A stretch of 20,713 bases of DNA from CAZADH01 sp964483805. GTDB taxonomy: Bacteria; Muiribacteriota; Ozemobacteria; Ozemobacterales; Ozemobacteraceae. Of this stretch, positions 8,601 through 16,115 are shown one piece after another (position 1 is the first letter of the stretch; the number at the start of each line of letters is the position of its first letter). Location of the stretch: NCBI GenBank assembly GCA_964483805.1, contig CAZADH010000088.1, forward strand, positions 1 to 20,713, in the 5' to 3' direction. Under the pieces are notes generated by a model. The model saw only the letters and a program-made list of their open reading frames with translations, had not been told where the DNA came from and did not search any database. Both the position numbers and the translations under genes were made by a program.

Positions 8601-10465
8601 TTCGCGAGCAACTTTCCGTCATCTATCGTCAGTTGATGGATACACCGAAAAATGAGCGGGAGTCTCAGTGGTGGCGATCTCTGATTGGCTCAGCCCATGT
8701 ATTGACCAGAGACAGCCAGTGGGCCCCGGCAGCCGAAGCAATTGTCGTCGACGATGAACCTCTTGCTGAACTGTTCGCTGATGAGATACTGCCGTTCTGT
8801 TGGGTTCCTGATAAACCGGGTCCCACGCCGGCTCGATGGTTGGAGTTTTTTCGGTTGCTTGGCGGCCGAAGGCTGACCGACTTGGTCACACAGGATCTCG
8901 TCGAGGTCAGTGGTGCCGTTGATCAGCCTGAACATTCCCGCTATGTGACCCCTGCATGCACGAAAATGCTGGCGACTTCGCTGTCGTACCACCACGACAA
9001 GGTTTATCAGAGTTGCCTTGGGAACGGGTTTTTCTCTGCCATGTTTTCCAATCAGGAGAGGTCGGCAGCCTGTATCTCCATCCGTACAACGCTTCAGAGT
9101 CGAACGTATGTGCGGAGTATTGCGCATACTGTCTTCTGCTACTGGAAGCGAGTTGAAGGTGAGTCAGTTCTGTATTTCACCCGTGACGCAGAAACCTGTG
9201 ATGTGGCTGAAACCATCGCCGCTGAAATCAACCGTTTTGCGCGAGTTCCCGGGATCGCCGCAACGATCGAAACCTATCTCCGTGCTGAGTCACTGCGCCG
9301 AATTGAGCGCTCGAAGTGGCAGGTGCCGGAAGCCATTGCCAAGCTGGCCAGCCAATGTGTCGCCACCGAGAGTCATGCAACTAACGTGGCTGCCGATCAT
9401 CTTCCGGTGCCGGCCTCTCCCTCTCAGGCATCGCTCGACAACGGCAACCCAACCGAATCCGCGCGGCCGGAGGCAACTCCGCTTCTGGGGTCTGCGCAGA
9501 GCGAGACGTTCTCACGACCACTGGATGTTGGTGAACCGCCGGCCGGACAAAAGTGCGAGAGCGGGCTCATTGACAGCAAACAGAGCAACGTCGAAGAGCA
9601 CACGCCAAGCAATTCAGTATCTGGACGCTCTGTCGGTCTTCCACGGCTTCCATTTGCCAATCATGTGACACAATCCCAGCAAGCTCACAGCGACAGCGAG
9701 AGGGCGGCGGACAGTGCCAGCGGTCATCGAACTGAGTCCCGCACCCCTAATCCTTCGGAATGCATGCCACCCGTCGGTTCGAACGCCTCGCCTCACGAGT
9801 CGCTCGATGTTCTTGCGGAAATCTCGAAGTCATTCAACCGAAGCGGTGCAACAACGTTGCGTGAGGAGTTCGAATCGCCCGAGAGTCCAGCGGCGATGAC
9901 GCCTGCGCAAAGTGTGCGACGCGCGGAGGCGTTAGCGCAAAGACATTCGGAAGCACGGGAGAACGAGCCTGCCCCTGCCGAGCGGCGCCACAGTGTCGAG
10001 CGGACAATCCTCGAAGGGCCTGATCCGCTCGTGCGTGCGAAGCTGGAGACGTGGTATTCGGGGCGGTGCCAGATCTGTGATCAGACCTTCCCCGATCATC
10101 GTGGGTTACCGTTCTTCGTGGCCGGTCATCTGTTTGCGCGCAAACTTGCCCGAGTCGCCGATGGTGAAGCAGTCGCGCTGTGTCTTTGCCCCACCCATTT
10201 TGCCCAATGGTTGCATGCGACAACGTCGCATGAAGGCAACTTGCCAGACGTAATAGGTGGCTGGCAGTGCACGACGGGCACAAAACCGACTCTGGCATTC
10301 ACCCTGGCGGGAACGCCAGTCAAACTGCGCTTTCATCCTCACCACGCCCTCGCATTGCAGACTTTCGTTCGCGTCCACAGCAGTCCATCGGCCGACCTCG
10401 CCCCAGACTCGTATCCAGTGGCCGACAATTCCACAGCTACGACTGCGACGGGCACAGATGATTGA
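5615..10465 (+). CDS. Sacsin/Hsp90-like (GHKL) ATPase with C-terminal Cys/His (HNH-like) domain
   Basis: 1616 residues; the ATG overlaps the helicase stop as ATGA, with GGAG 11 bp upstream. The N-terminus is a sacsin-type Bergerat (GHKL) ATP-binding fold: N-box ELIQNAEDA (48-56), a degenerate G1 region around TNEQGFSDD (88-95) in place of the usual DxGxG, and a clear G2 box GRKGIGFKSVF (116-126). A long middle region of unclear fold follows. Residues of about 1250-1455 are Ser/Pro/Glu-rich and probably disordered. The end holds CQIC (Cys1485, Cys1488), AGHL (His1505) and CLCPTH (Cys1523, Cys1525, His1528), a zinc-binding arrangement like an HNH module, though the HNH catalytic set is not clearly complete. 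SWI2/SNF2 plus Hsp90-like ATPase pairs are known in restriction-type gene clusters (work that traced MORC ATPases). The gene is poorer in GC than its neighbours, suggesting separate acquisition. Substrate and exact activity are unknown. Confidence 0.8.
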   Translation: MTNRRQRKLIDEIRVSKQVSREMAEDYNGMLGILSDDLYSDGTHFILELIQNAEDAMYLNDVVPSMRFHLQPMSDDDRGPLCLIVSTNEQGFSDDNVRDICRSAHSQKQLRKGCIGRKGIGFKSVFTVSDCPMIFSNGFQFALPAPKSRDTIGYVVPEWLENPPLPLDMGRTHIVLPLTAKKCVPSRIVHALESIEPSTLLFLSKLCSIEVSIETPSHKSRIVIKKVGDQTPILRTESHCSRNETVSSVKKTFWVARQTLQVPAGLKDNATGSAETTLTIALPIDHVTCSGKLFTWLPVLENTGLPFMVNGDFNVAASRQDIHADDDYNVWLLDHVPNLFVDTFVQAVSSDALSIDQKTNLYHSIPVEPKTACLERTAAAICSALSKAKCVLLRRSSNPIEPVVARVAGPAIHAAFDSANGTPAKTDANAHIVARELAGYRRQLAAIGVKHLSAIESLAAFSDDVWLARQAKDWYLKLIRAMSSAGITREHGSRGLRLLPVSNGDGANHTLHDPSAMTCFPLADNEANREVDYPDWLRAFCPISFIDKSFCSALCRESDAEKLLEWIRNNTTARSFSHADYCETLWNKTVKSHRDLTDGQLVEITDRLSRSNIKQDWKDYPFCLSDGSRRTLREIQTHAGGRPASQELVMPETVNPKSGWQLLFATAEDRRHFHALREEYASIAVHWLRARNIQAFPGLERIEFREMPPEEYPEERSLYESCSASSFRTNPTVTTVRLPRTWPAYNLDQEKRTQFAVALCEFLRHEIQFAPTGSTYGSDGRWHEVKTLFVASGVYRRRYQRSDDTDTCRSSVQGRLRTEAWLPSTKGFVPPTMVFVPLPELKELFGDHVPFALIDIPREVGEFLGVHYSICANDVLNYLEQLRQNKVFDPALVNKLYQRLATLSAVSPEVRIRFSTSALIYVPIGDSGGWHSPETCIWDDCSTFPDIEFASLSPHYPQFEEFFCTTIGVRRSIDREWYAKRWLALQRTPSQDAVRVREQLSVIYRQLMDTPKNERESQWWRSLIGSAHVLTRDSQWAPAAEAIVVDDEPLAELFADEILPFCWVPDKPGPTPARWLEFFRLLGGRRLTDLVTQDLVEVSGAVDQPEHSRYVTPACTKMLATSLSYHHDKVYQSCLGNGFFSAMFSNQERSAACISIRTTLQSRTYVRSIAHTVFCYWKRVEGESVLYFTRDAETCDVAETIAAEINRFARVPGIAATIETYLRAESLRRIERSKWQVPEAIAKLASQCVATESHATNVAADHLPVPASPSQASLDNGNPTESARPEATPLLGSAQSETFSRPLDVGEPPAGQKCESGLIDSKQSNVEEHTPSNSVSGRSVGLPRLPFANHVTQSQQAHSDSERAADSASGHRTESRTPNPSECMPPVGSNASPHESLDVLAEISKSFNRSGATTLREEFESPESPAAMTPAQSVRRAEALAQRHSEARENEPAPAERRHSVERTILEGPDPLVRAKLETWYSGRCQICDQTFPDHRGLPFFVAGHLFARKLARVADGEAVALCLCPTHFAQWLHATTSHEGNLPDVIGGWQCTTGTKPTLAFTLAGTPVKLRFHPHHALALQTFVRVHSSPSADLAPDSYPVADNSTATTATGTDD

Positions 10466-10513
10466 TTGCAGAGGGCGCATCAGTGATGATTCAACTCAGG
10501 GCTGACTCGACCC

Positions 10514-10541
10514 TTGTCTTCCCCGCGCACCCCGGTATACA
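10514..10541 (+). promoter_or_regulatory. Possible sigma70-type promoter of the BREX operon
   Basis: In the 105-bp gap before brxE, TTGTCT (10514-10519) and TATACA (10536-10541) are 16 bp apart, each matching four of six consensus bases. AGGAG at 10554-10558 and the GTG start at 10571 follow. This is the only gap of more than 100 bp inside the defence region, so a promoter for the brx genes is expected here. No strong terminator of the upstream gene is visible. Confidence 0.4.
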
Positions 10542-10547
10542 GTACCG
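10533..10547. promoter_or_regulatory. Inverted repeat over the putative -10 box, possible operator
   Basis: CGGTA-TACAG-TACCG forms a 5-bp-arm inverted repeat covering the possible -10 element of the brx promoter. A dimeric repressor or a small RNA hairpin are both possible. The arms are short and chance is not excluded. Confidence 0.25.
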
Positions 10548-10570
10548 CCTGACAGGAGACACCCAATTCC

Positions 10571-11080
10571 GTGAGCGATCAACACACCGTTCTGCATGAC
10601 TACCTGCGGCTGCGCCTCGCCGTCGGTTTTCTTGGCGAGACCAACCAGCCGGCGTGGTGGGACACGAAGTTTCTGGGCAAATCGGGCTTGCAGTTTCTCG
10701 AGGTGACGTTCCCGCGCACGCCGCTCGCGGCGGGCATCAATTCGGTCACCGAGGCGGCCCGGCGGTTGCACGACGAGAAGATCGGCAAGGGCGGCGTGTT
10801 TCATCTGTTTCGCCTGCCGCTGCCGCTCGAAGAGACGCTGCATCGGTCGCTGCTCATTGACCGCGCCGACCGCGCGTTGGCGGCACCGGCCGATGCCGCG
10901 GGCGCGCTCGACACGTTGAAGAAGCTAGCCAAAGGCGGGCTGCGCGCGCCGGCCGGGCCGGTGCAGATCGGCACCAGTCGCAATCTTGCCACGCCGTTCG
11001 CCATCGAGGAACTCGCCAAACACTACCATGACGCCTTCTGCCGCGGCTCGCAAACCTTCCCCTACTTCGTTGCCGGCTGA
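10571..11080 (+). CDS. brxE: BrxE-family BREX protein
   Basis: 169 residues from a GTG at 10571, with AGGAG 12 bp upstream. The protein begins HDYLRLRLAVGFLGETNQP, continues AWWDTKFLGKSGLQFL and ends in FAIEELAKHYHDAFCRGSQT. The size, the opening YLRLRLAVGFLGE and the position as first gene before brxA match BrxE, the small protein of unknown activity that marks type 6 BREX. No membrane segment or nucleotide-binding motif is visible. The 3' end overlaps the preferred start of brxA by 53 bp. The assignment depends partly on context: alone it would be a hypothetical protein. Confidence 0.75.
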   Translation: MSDQHTVLHDYLRLRLAVGFLGETNQPAWWDTKFLGKSGLQFLEVTFPRTPLAAGINSVTEAARRLHDEKIGKGGVFHLFRLPLPLEETLHRSLLIDRADRALAAPADAAGALDTLKKLAKGGLRAPAGPVQIGTSRNLATPFAIEELAKHYHDAFCRGSQTFPYFVAG

Positions 11081-11876
11081 GGCGCGCGGCGCAGTGCCCG
11101 CGCGCTACTCGACCGAGCTGTCGAAGGGCCAGGGCATGGTCGAAGAGACCCGCGCCCTGCTCGAACTGTGGCAACCCGGCGTGTCGGTGGTCGAACTCAA
11201 GCGCCGCGCCCGCGACCGCGGCGCCCTGGGCCGCGCGACGGCCCTGCGCGTCGAAGATATCGTCGGCCGCGTCTTCGCCCGCCGCTACCTGCACGGCGAC
11301 CCGCCGCCCGCGCAGCACCTGCGTGCACTCGCCGAGTACGGCGTGTCGTGGCGCGACCTCACGCCGATCCTGTTCATCTACACCGCGCGCGCGCATCCGA
11401 TCCTGGCCGACTTCGTCACCCAGGTGTACTGGCCCCGCTACGCGGCCGGCGCCACCACGATCGCGCGGCAGCACGCCATCGATTTCATCGACCGCGCCGC
11501 GAGCGACGGCAAAATCGCGCCCGCGTGGTCCACCACCATGACCCTGCGCGTCGCCCGGTATCTGACCGGCTGCCTCACCGATTTTGGCCTCACGGGCACC
11601 GACCGCGCCGGTGTGCGGCCGCTGCAGACCTTTCGCCTCGACGACCTGACCGCGCTCTTTCTCGCGCACGAGTTGCATTTTTCGGGCACCGGCGACAGCG
11701 CCATCGTCGCCCACCCCGACTGGCAGTTGTTCGGCCTCGAGTATCGCGACGTCGTGCGCGTGCTCGACCGCGTCGCGCGCCGGCATTTCATCGCCCAGTT
11801 CGCCGGCGACCTGGTGCGCATCACCTGGACATACCGCACTCCCGAGGAGGCCTGGCGTGGAATCACTGCAGCGTAG
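11028..11876 (+). CDS. brxA: BrxA (DUF1819) BREX protein
   Basis: 282 residues from the ATG at 11028. A GTG at 11094 (260 residues), with GAGG 11 bp upstream and lying just after the brxE stop, is an equally good start, because the conserved part begins only at ARYSTELSKGQGMVEETRAL. The fold is mostly helical: VVELKRRARDRGALGRAT, then a region rich in Arg/Ala/Leu, and a C-terminal part ending RRHFIAQFAGDLVRITWTY. BrxA homologues of this family are small helical DNA-binding proteins required for BREX defence; helix-turn-helix-like segments fit the helical N-terminal half. The last 20 bp overlap brxB, implying coupled translation. Confidence 0.82.
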   Translation: MTPSAAARKPSPTSLPAEARGAVPARYSTELSKGQGMVEETRALLELWQPGVSVVELKRRARDRGALGRATALRVEDIVGRVFARRYLHGDPPPAQHLRALAEYGVSWRDLTPILFIYTARAHPILADFVTQVYWPRYAAGATTIARQHAIDFIDRAASDGKIAPAWSTTMTLRVARYLTGCLTDFGLTGTDRAGVRPLQTFRLDDLTALFLAHELHFSGTGDSAIVAHPDWQLFGLEYRDVVRVLDRVARRHFIAQFAGDLVRITWTYRTPEEAWRGITAA

Positions 11877-12432
11877 CTTCGACGAACTCAAGATCAGGCT
11901 CGACCAGGGCCGCGGCCTCAGCCTCACCGGCGACGACCCGGTGTGGTACCTGGTGTTTCGCCCCGAACTGATGCTCGCGGTCAAGGCCAAGATGAAGGCC
12001 TGGAAAGCCCAGCTCGAGAACGCCGGCTGGAAGATGCAAACCTTCTCGATGGCCGAGGCGGTCCATGACATACTGCGTAAACACACGATGCGCACGATCT
12101 GGTTGGCCGCCGAGGCCGACGCGCCACATGAGTTCGACGACATCAACCGCACCCTCACCGACGCGCTGCTGGCCAACAACGCGCTGCAATCCCGTATCGA
12201 GCAGCGGCTGGCCGAGCTGGCCGGCAAAGAGAAGACCGTGCTGTTCGTGACCGATCTCGAAGTATTGCACCCATATTTACGCGTCGGCACCCTCGAGCAA
12301 CGCCTGCAGGGCAAGTTCACCGTGCCGACCGTTATCCTCTACCCCGGCCTGCGCGCCGGCAAGACGACGCTCCGTTTTCTCGGCATCTACCCTGAAGACG
12401 GCAACTATCGCTCGACACACATCGGGGGCTGA
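11857..12432 (+). CDS. brxB: BrxB (DUF1788) BREX protein
   Basis: 191 residues from a GTG at 11857, supported by GAGGAGG at 11844-11850 inside the end of brxA. Features of the DUF1788 family are visible: an N-terminal helical start (LQRSFDELKIRL), VWYLVFRPELMLAVKAKMKAW in the middle, a strand VLFVTDLEVLHPYLRV, then VPTVILYPG and the typical terminal ending NYRSTHIGG. BrxB is a small conserved component always next to BrxA and BrxC; its biochemical activity is not established. It ends 5 bp before brxC. Confidence 0.87.
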   Translation: MESLQRSFDELKIRLDQGRGLSLTGDDPVWYLVFRPELMLAVKAKMKAWKAQLENAGWKMQTFSMAEAVHDILRKHTMRTIWLAAEADAPHEFDDINRTLTDALLANNALQSRIEQRLAELAGKEKTVLFVTDLEVLHPYLRVGTLEQRLQGKFTVPTVILYPGLRAGKTTLRFLGIYPEDGNYRSTHIGG

Positions 12433-12437
12433 GCACC

Positions 12438-15400
12438 ATGAGCATCATCCGCGACCTGTTCGATCCGTCCCGACCCATCGACCGCCGCATCGAGAAGGTC
12501 ATCACCTACGACAACACCGCCGACGAACTGCTCGAGCACGAGATCAACGAATACGTCGCGACCGAGAGCATCCAGGGCCACTTCGAGCGGCTGCTCGATG
12601 TCCTCGAGGACGGCATCACCGGCGGCAAGAACCCGGAGGTCGGCATCTGGGTGTCGGGGTTCTACGGCTCGGGCAAAAGCTCGTTCACCAAGTATCTCGG
12701 CTTCGCCCTCGACCCCAACCGCACCCTGAGCAAGAAGCCGTTTCGCGAGTGGCTCGCCGACCGGTTCAGCTCGAAACCGCTGCGCCAGCGGCTCAACGTC
12801 GTCGCCAAGAAATGCCCCGCGGTGGTGATCATGGTCGACCTCGCCAGCGACCAGTGGGCGGGCGCCACGCTCGGCTCGATTTCGGGCATCCTCTACGCCA
12901 AGGTCATGGAAATCGCCGGCTACTCGCGCGACGAGAAGATCGCCTACCTCGAGTTCATGCTCGAACGCGACGGCCGCTTCGATGCCTTCAAGCAGCGGGT
13001 GCGCGAGCTGTCGGGCGTCGAATGGGAATCGGTGCGCAACCAGCCCCTGGTCATGAAGGCCTTCGGCGCCAAGGTCGCGGTCGAGTTCTATCCGCAGTTC
13101 TTCCCCGACGTAAAGACATTTAATGAGATCAAGCTCGAAGAGCGCATCAAAGAGAGCGAGCGCATCAAAGAGATGCTCGACCTGCTCGAGCGCAAGACCG
13201 GCCACCGCAACGTCATTTTCATTCTCGACGAGGTCGGCCAGTACGTCGCCGCGCGCGACGAGCTGATGCTCAACCTCGACGGCCTGGCCAAGAACGTCAA
13301 GAACATAGGCCGCGGCTCGGCCTGGATCATCGCCACCGCGCAGCAGACGCTCACCGAGGACGACCCGCGCGCGATCACCAACAGCGCCAAGCTGTTCAAG
13401 CTCAAAGACCGCTTTCCGATTACCGTCGACCTCGAGGCCAGCGATATCCGCGAGATCTGTTACAACCGCCTGTTGAGCAAGTCGCCCAAGGGCATGAAGA
13501 CCCTGCAGGCGCTGTTCGACCGCCACGGGCCGCAGTTTCGGCATGCCACCGAACTGAAAGACACGCAGCTCTACCGGTCCGATCTCACGGCCGAGTCGTT
13601 CTGCCGGTTTTACCCGGTCCTGCCGCACCATTTCGAGATCCTGCTGCGCCTGCTCGGCCGGCTCGCCCGCACCCGCGGCGGCGTCGGCCTGCGCTCGGCG
13701 ATCAAGGTCATCCAAGACCTGCTCACCGACCCGGGCGCGGGGCAAACTGCTCTGGGCCACGCCGAGGCCGGAACGCTCGCGACCGCGGTAATGTTCTACG
13801 ATACGCTGCGGCAAGACATCCGCAAGCCGTTCCCGCACATCGTCGAGGGGATCGAGAAAGCGGTGCGCGTCTTCGGCGCCGACAGTCTCGAGGTCAAGGT
13901 GGCCAAGGCGATCGGCGTGCTGCAGGTGCTCGAGGATTTCCCGGTCAGCCGCGGCAACATCGCCGCGATGATCCACCCATCGATCGATAGCGCGTCGTGC
14001 GCCGATGCGGTCGATGCCGCGGTCGAAAAACTGGTCGCCGATCGCGCCATCCCGATCAACGAGGTCGACGGTCAGTTGCGGTTCATGAGCGCGGCGGTGC
14101 TCGACCTCGACAAGCAGCGCGCCTTGCTGCTGCCCTCGGTCGCCGAGACGCGCAAGGTCGTCAACACCGCGCTGGGTGGGCTGTTCACCGCCCTGCCCTC
14201 GGCCGATCTCGAAGGCAAGCGCACGATCAAGTCGGGCATCAAGGTCATGATCGGCAGCCAGCCGACCTCGCTCTCGGGCGAGAAAGAGGCGATCCAGACC
14301 CACGTCGAGTTCGTGGCCGAGAACCGTTTCGACAAGGTGCGCGACGAACGCATCGGCGATTCGCAGCAGCGCGCCAACCAGTGCATCATGGTGCTGCTCG
14401 GCCGCGAAGACCCCGAAATCGAGAACCTCGCCCTCGAAGCCTTCCGGTGTTTTAAAATACACGAGCAATACCGCAACAAGACGGTCGACAAAGACGTCGA
14501 AGACTACCTGCGCGGGCAACAGCAGCGCGAGACCTCGCTGGGCAACGAGATCGCCCGCCGGCTGGCGCGGCAACTGCTCGACGGCTCGTTCGTGTTTCGC
14601 GGCAAGCCGCAGGCGGTCTCGGTGTGCGGCCCCGACCTGCCCACCGCCGCCGACAAGCAGATGGCCGACGTCGCCCGCCAGGTCTTCGAAAAGTACCCCG
14701 AGGCACCGCTGCAGGCCGCGTCGAACCTGGCCGAAGAGTTCATGAAGACCGAAGACCTGCAGAAGATGCCGACCAAGAACGATCCGCTCGGTCTGGTGCA
14801 GAAGAAGCCGGGCGGCGCGACGATCAACGTCGAGCACAAGGCGCTGCTGTCAGTTCGCAACTACCTCGAAACCAACGGCGCCGTCGACGGGCACAAGCTG
14901 CTCAACGACTTCTTCGAACCACCCTATGGCTGGTCGAAAGACACGACGCGTTACCTGGTGGCCGCACTGTTCGTGGCCAGCAAGATCACCTTGCGCACCG
15001 GCGGCGTCGAGGTCAAGACCCGTGCCGGCAACGACGCGCTCAACGCGATTCGCACCACCAACACCTTCAACAAGGTGACGATCGCCCTGCGCGACACCGC
15101 ACCGGCGCTCGAAAGCCTGCTGCGCGCGAAAGACCGCCTCTTGCAGATCACCGGCCAGGAAGTGGCGCCGATCGAAGAAGACATCAGCCGCTGCGTCATT
15201 CGGCACTTTCCGAGCTACCAGCAGCAATACGCGCCGTTGCGCACGCGCCTCGAGAACTTTGCGCTGCCGGGCATCGACCGCATCGAGAACGTCTACGACA
15301 ACCTCGCCGAGAGCATCAAGGGTGGCGCGTCCGACGCGGTGATCCGGTTGGGCGGCGAGCAGTGCCCCTTTTTCGACGATCTGTTGTGGGCCCGCGACGT

Positions 15401-16112
15401 CGACCAGGCTTTTGCAAATGGATTGAGCGATACGGTCGCGGCGATCCGCGAGCTGTTGAAAGAGATACCGGCGCTGCCGCACGACGGTCCGCCCGGTGAC
15501 CTGATCAACGACTCGAAGCCGTTGTGCCAGGAGCTGCACGACACGCTGGCGGGCGACGACTTTCATGCCAAGCTGGTCGAACTGCGCCGGCGCCTGCAAG
15601 ACTTGTTGAAAATGGTGGCCGACCACGCGCAACGGTTCATCGACGAAGAAAATGCGTGGTTGCGCAGCGAGATCAAAGCAATACAAGATATGCCGGAGTG
15701 GTCGCGCATCGGTACCGAAGAACAGGCGAACCTGACCGCCGATCTCGAGCGGCTGGCCCCGCAGGCCGAACTGACCGTGGCCGGCATGCGCCAGTTGCTC
15801 AACAGCCGCTACACGCTGACCCAGAAGATCAAGGTGATTCGCAAGCGCGTGGGTGAGTTGGGCGCCATGCAACCCGATCGCGACAATGGCACCGATCCGC
15901 ATCCAGAGCCGCACCCGACGCCACCCGGCCCCGGTCCGAAACCCGGCCCGACCCCGCCGTTGCCGCCGCCGCCCGACGCGACTCGGGTCGTAAAGGTTAA
16001 GGTGGCGACCACGATCGCCACCGCTCGAGACCTCGAGCGGTTGATCGCCGACCTGAAGAAAGCGCTCGCCGAGGTCAAGCAGGGCAAGACGCTGCACATC
16101 GACTGGAGCTGA
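12438..16112 (+). CDS. brxC: BrxC (DUF499/DUF6079-type) large BREX ATPase
   Basis: 1224 residues, within the usual 1100-1250 of BrxC/PglY. The start ATG follows GGGGGCTGAG. The N-terminus (LFDPSRPIDRRIEKVITYDN) is characteristic. Walker A is GFYGSGKSSF from residue 74 (Lys80); Walker B is VIFILDEVGQYV with Asp264-Glu265. Later parts include SDIREICYNRLLSKSP and FCRFYPVLPHHFEIL, typical of the family. Residues of about 1150-1180 form a proline-rich linker, followed by a helical tail (RDLERLIADLKKALAEVKQG). BrxC is a AAA+ ATPase thought to act with PglX and PglZ in methylation and phage exclusion. The gene sits 5 bp after brxB and 3 bp before pglX, so it is part of one transcript. No defect was seen. 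Confidence 0.93.
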   Translation: MSIIRDLFDPSRPIDRRIEKVITYDNTADELLEHEINEYVATESIQGHFERLLDVLEDGITGGKNPEVGIWVSGFYGSGKSSFTKYLGFALDPNRTLSKKPFREWLADRFSSKPLRQRLNVVAKKCPAVVIMVDLASDQWAGATLGSISGILYAKVMEIAGYSRDEKIAYLEFMLERDGRFDAFKQRVRELSGVEWESVRNQPLVMKAFGAKVAVEFYPQFFPDVKTFNEIKLEERIKESERIKEMLDLLERKTGHRNVIFILDEVGQYVAARDELMLNLDGLAKNVKNIGRGSAWIIATAQQTLTEDDPRAITNSAKLFKLKDRFPITVDLEASDIREICYNRLLSKSPKGMKTLQALFDRHGPQFRHATELKDTQLYRSDLTAESFCRFYPVLPHHFEILLRLLGRLARTRGGVGLRSAIKVIQDLLTDPGAGQTALGHAEAGTLATAVMFYDTLRQDIRKPFPHIVEGIEKAVRVFGADSLEVKVAKAIGVLQVLEDFPVSRGNIAAMIHPSIDSASCADAVDAAVEKLVADRAIPINEVDGQLRFMSAAVLDLDKQRALLLPSVAETRKVVNTALGGLFTALPSADLEGKRTIKSGIKVMIGSQPTSLSGEKEAIQTHVEFVAENRFDKVRDERIGDSQQRANQCIMVLLGREDPEIENLALEAFRCFKIHEQYRNKTVDKDVEDYLRGQQQRETSLGNEIARRLARQLLDGSFVFRGKPQAVSVCGPDLPTAADKQMADVARQVFEKYPEAPLQAASNLAEEFMKTEDLQKMPTKNDPLGLVQKKPGGATINVEHKALLSVRNYLETNGAVDGHKLLNDFFEPPYGWSKDTTRYLVAALFVASKITLRTGGVEVKTRAGNDALNAIRTTNTFNKVTIALRDTAPALESLLRAKDRLLQITGQEVAPIEEDISRCVIRHFPSYQQQYAPLRTRLENFALPGIDRIENVYDNLAESIKGGASDAVIRLGGEQCPFFDDLLWARDVDQAFANGLSDTVAAIRELLKEIPALPHDGPPGDLINDSKPLCQELHDTLAGDDFHAKLVELRRRLQDLLKMVADHAQRFIDEENAWLRSEIKAIQDMPEWSRIGTEEQANLTADLERLAPQAELTVAGMRQLLNSRYTLTQKIKVIRKRVGELGAMQPDRDNGTDPHPEPHPTPPGPGPKPGPTPPLPPPPDATRVVKVKVATTIATARDLERLIADLKKALAEVKQGKTLHIDWS

Positions 16113-16115
16113 CCC

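Noticed and set aside
8905..8914. GGTCAGTGGT in the sacsin-like gene as another heptamer repeat
   Set aside because: Only about one and a half units without tandem copies or an opposite arm; consistent with chance.
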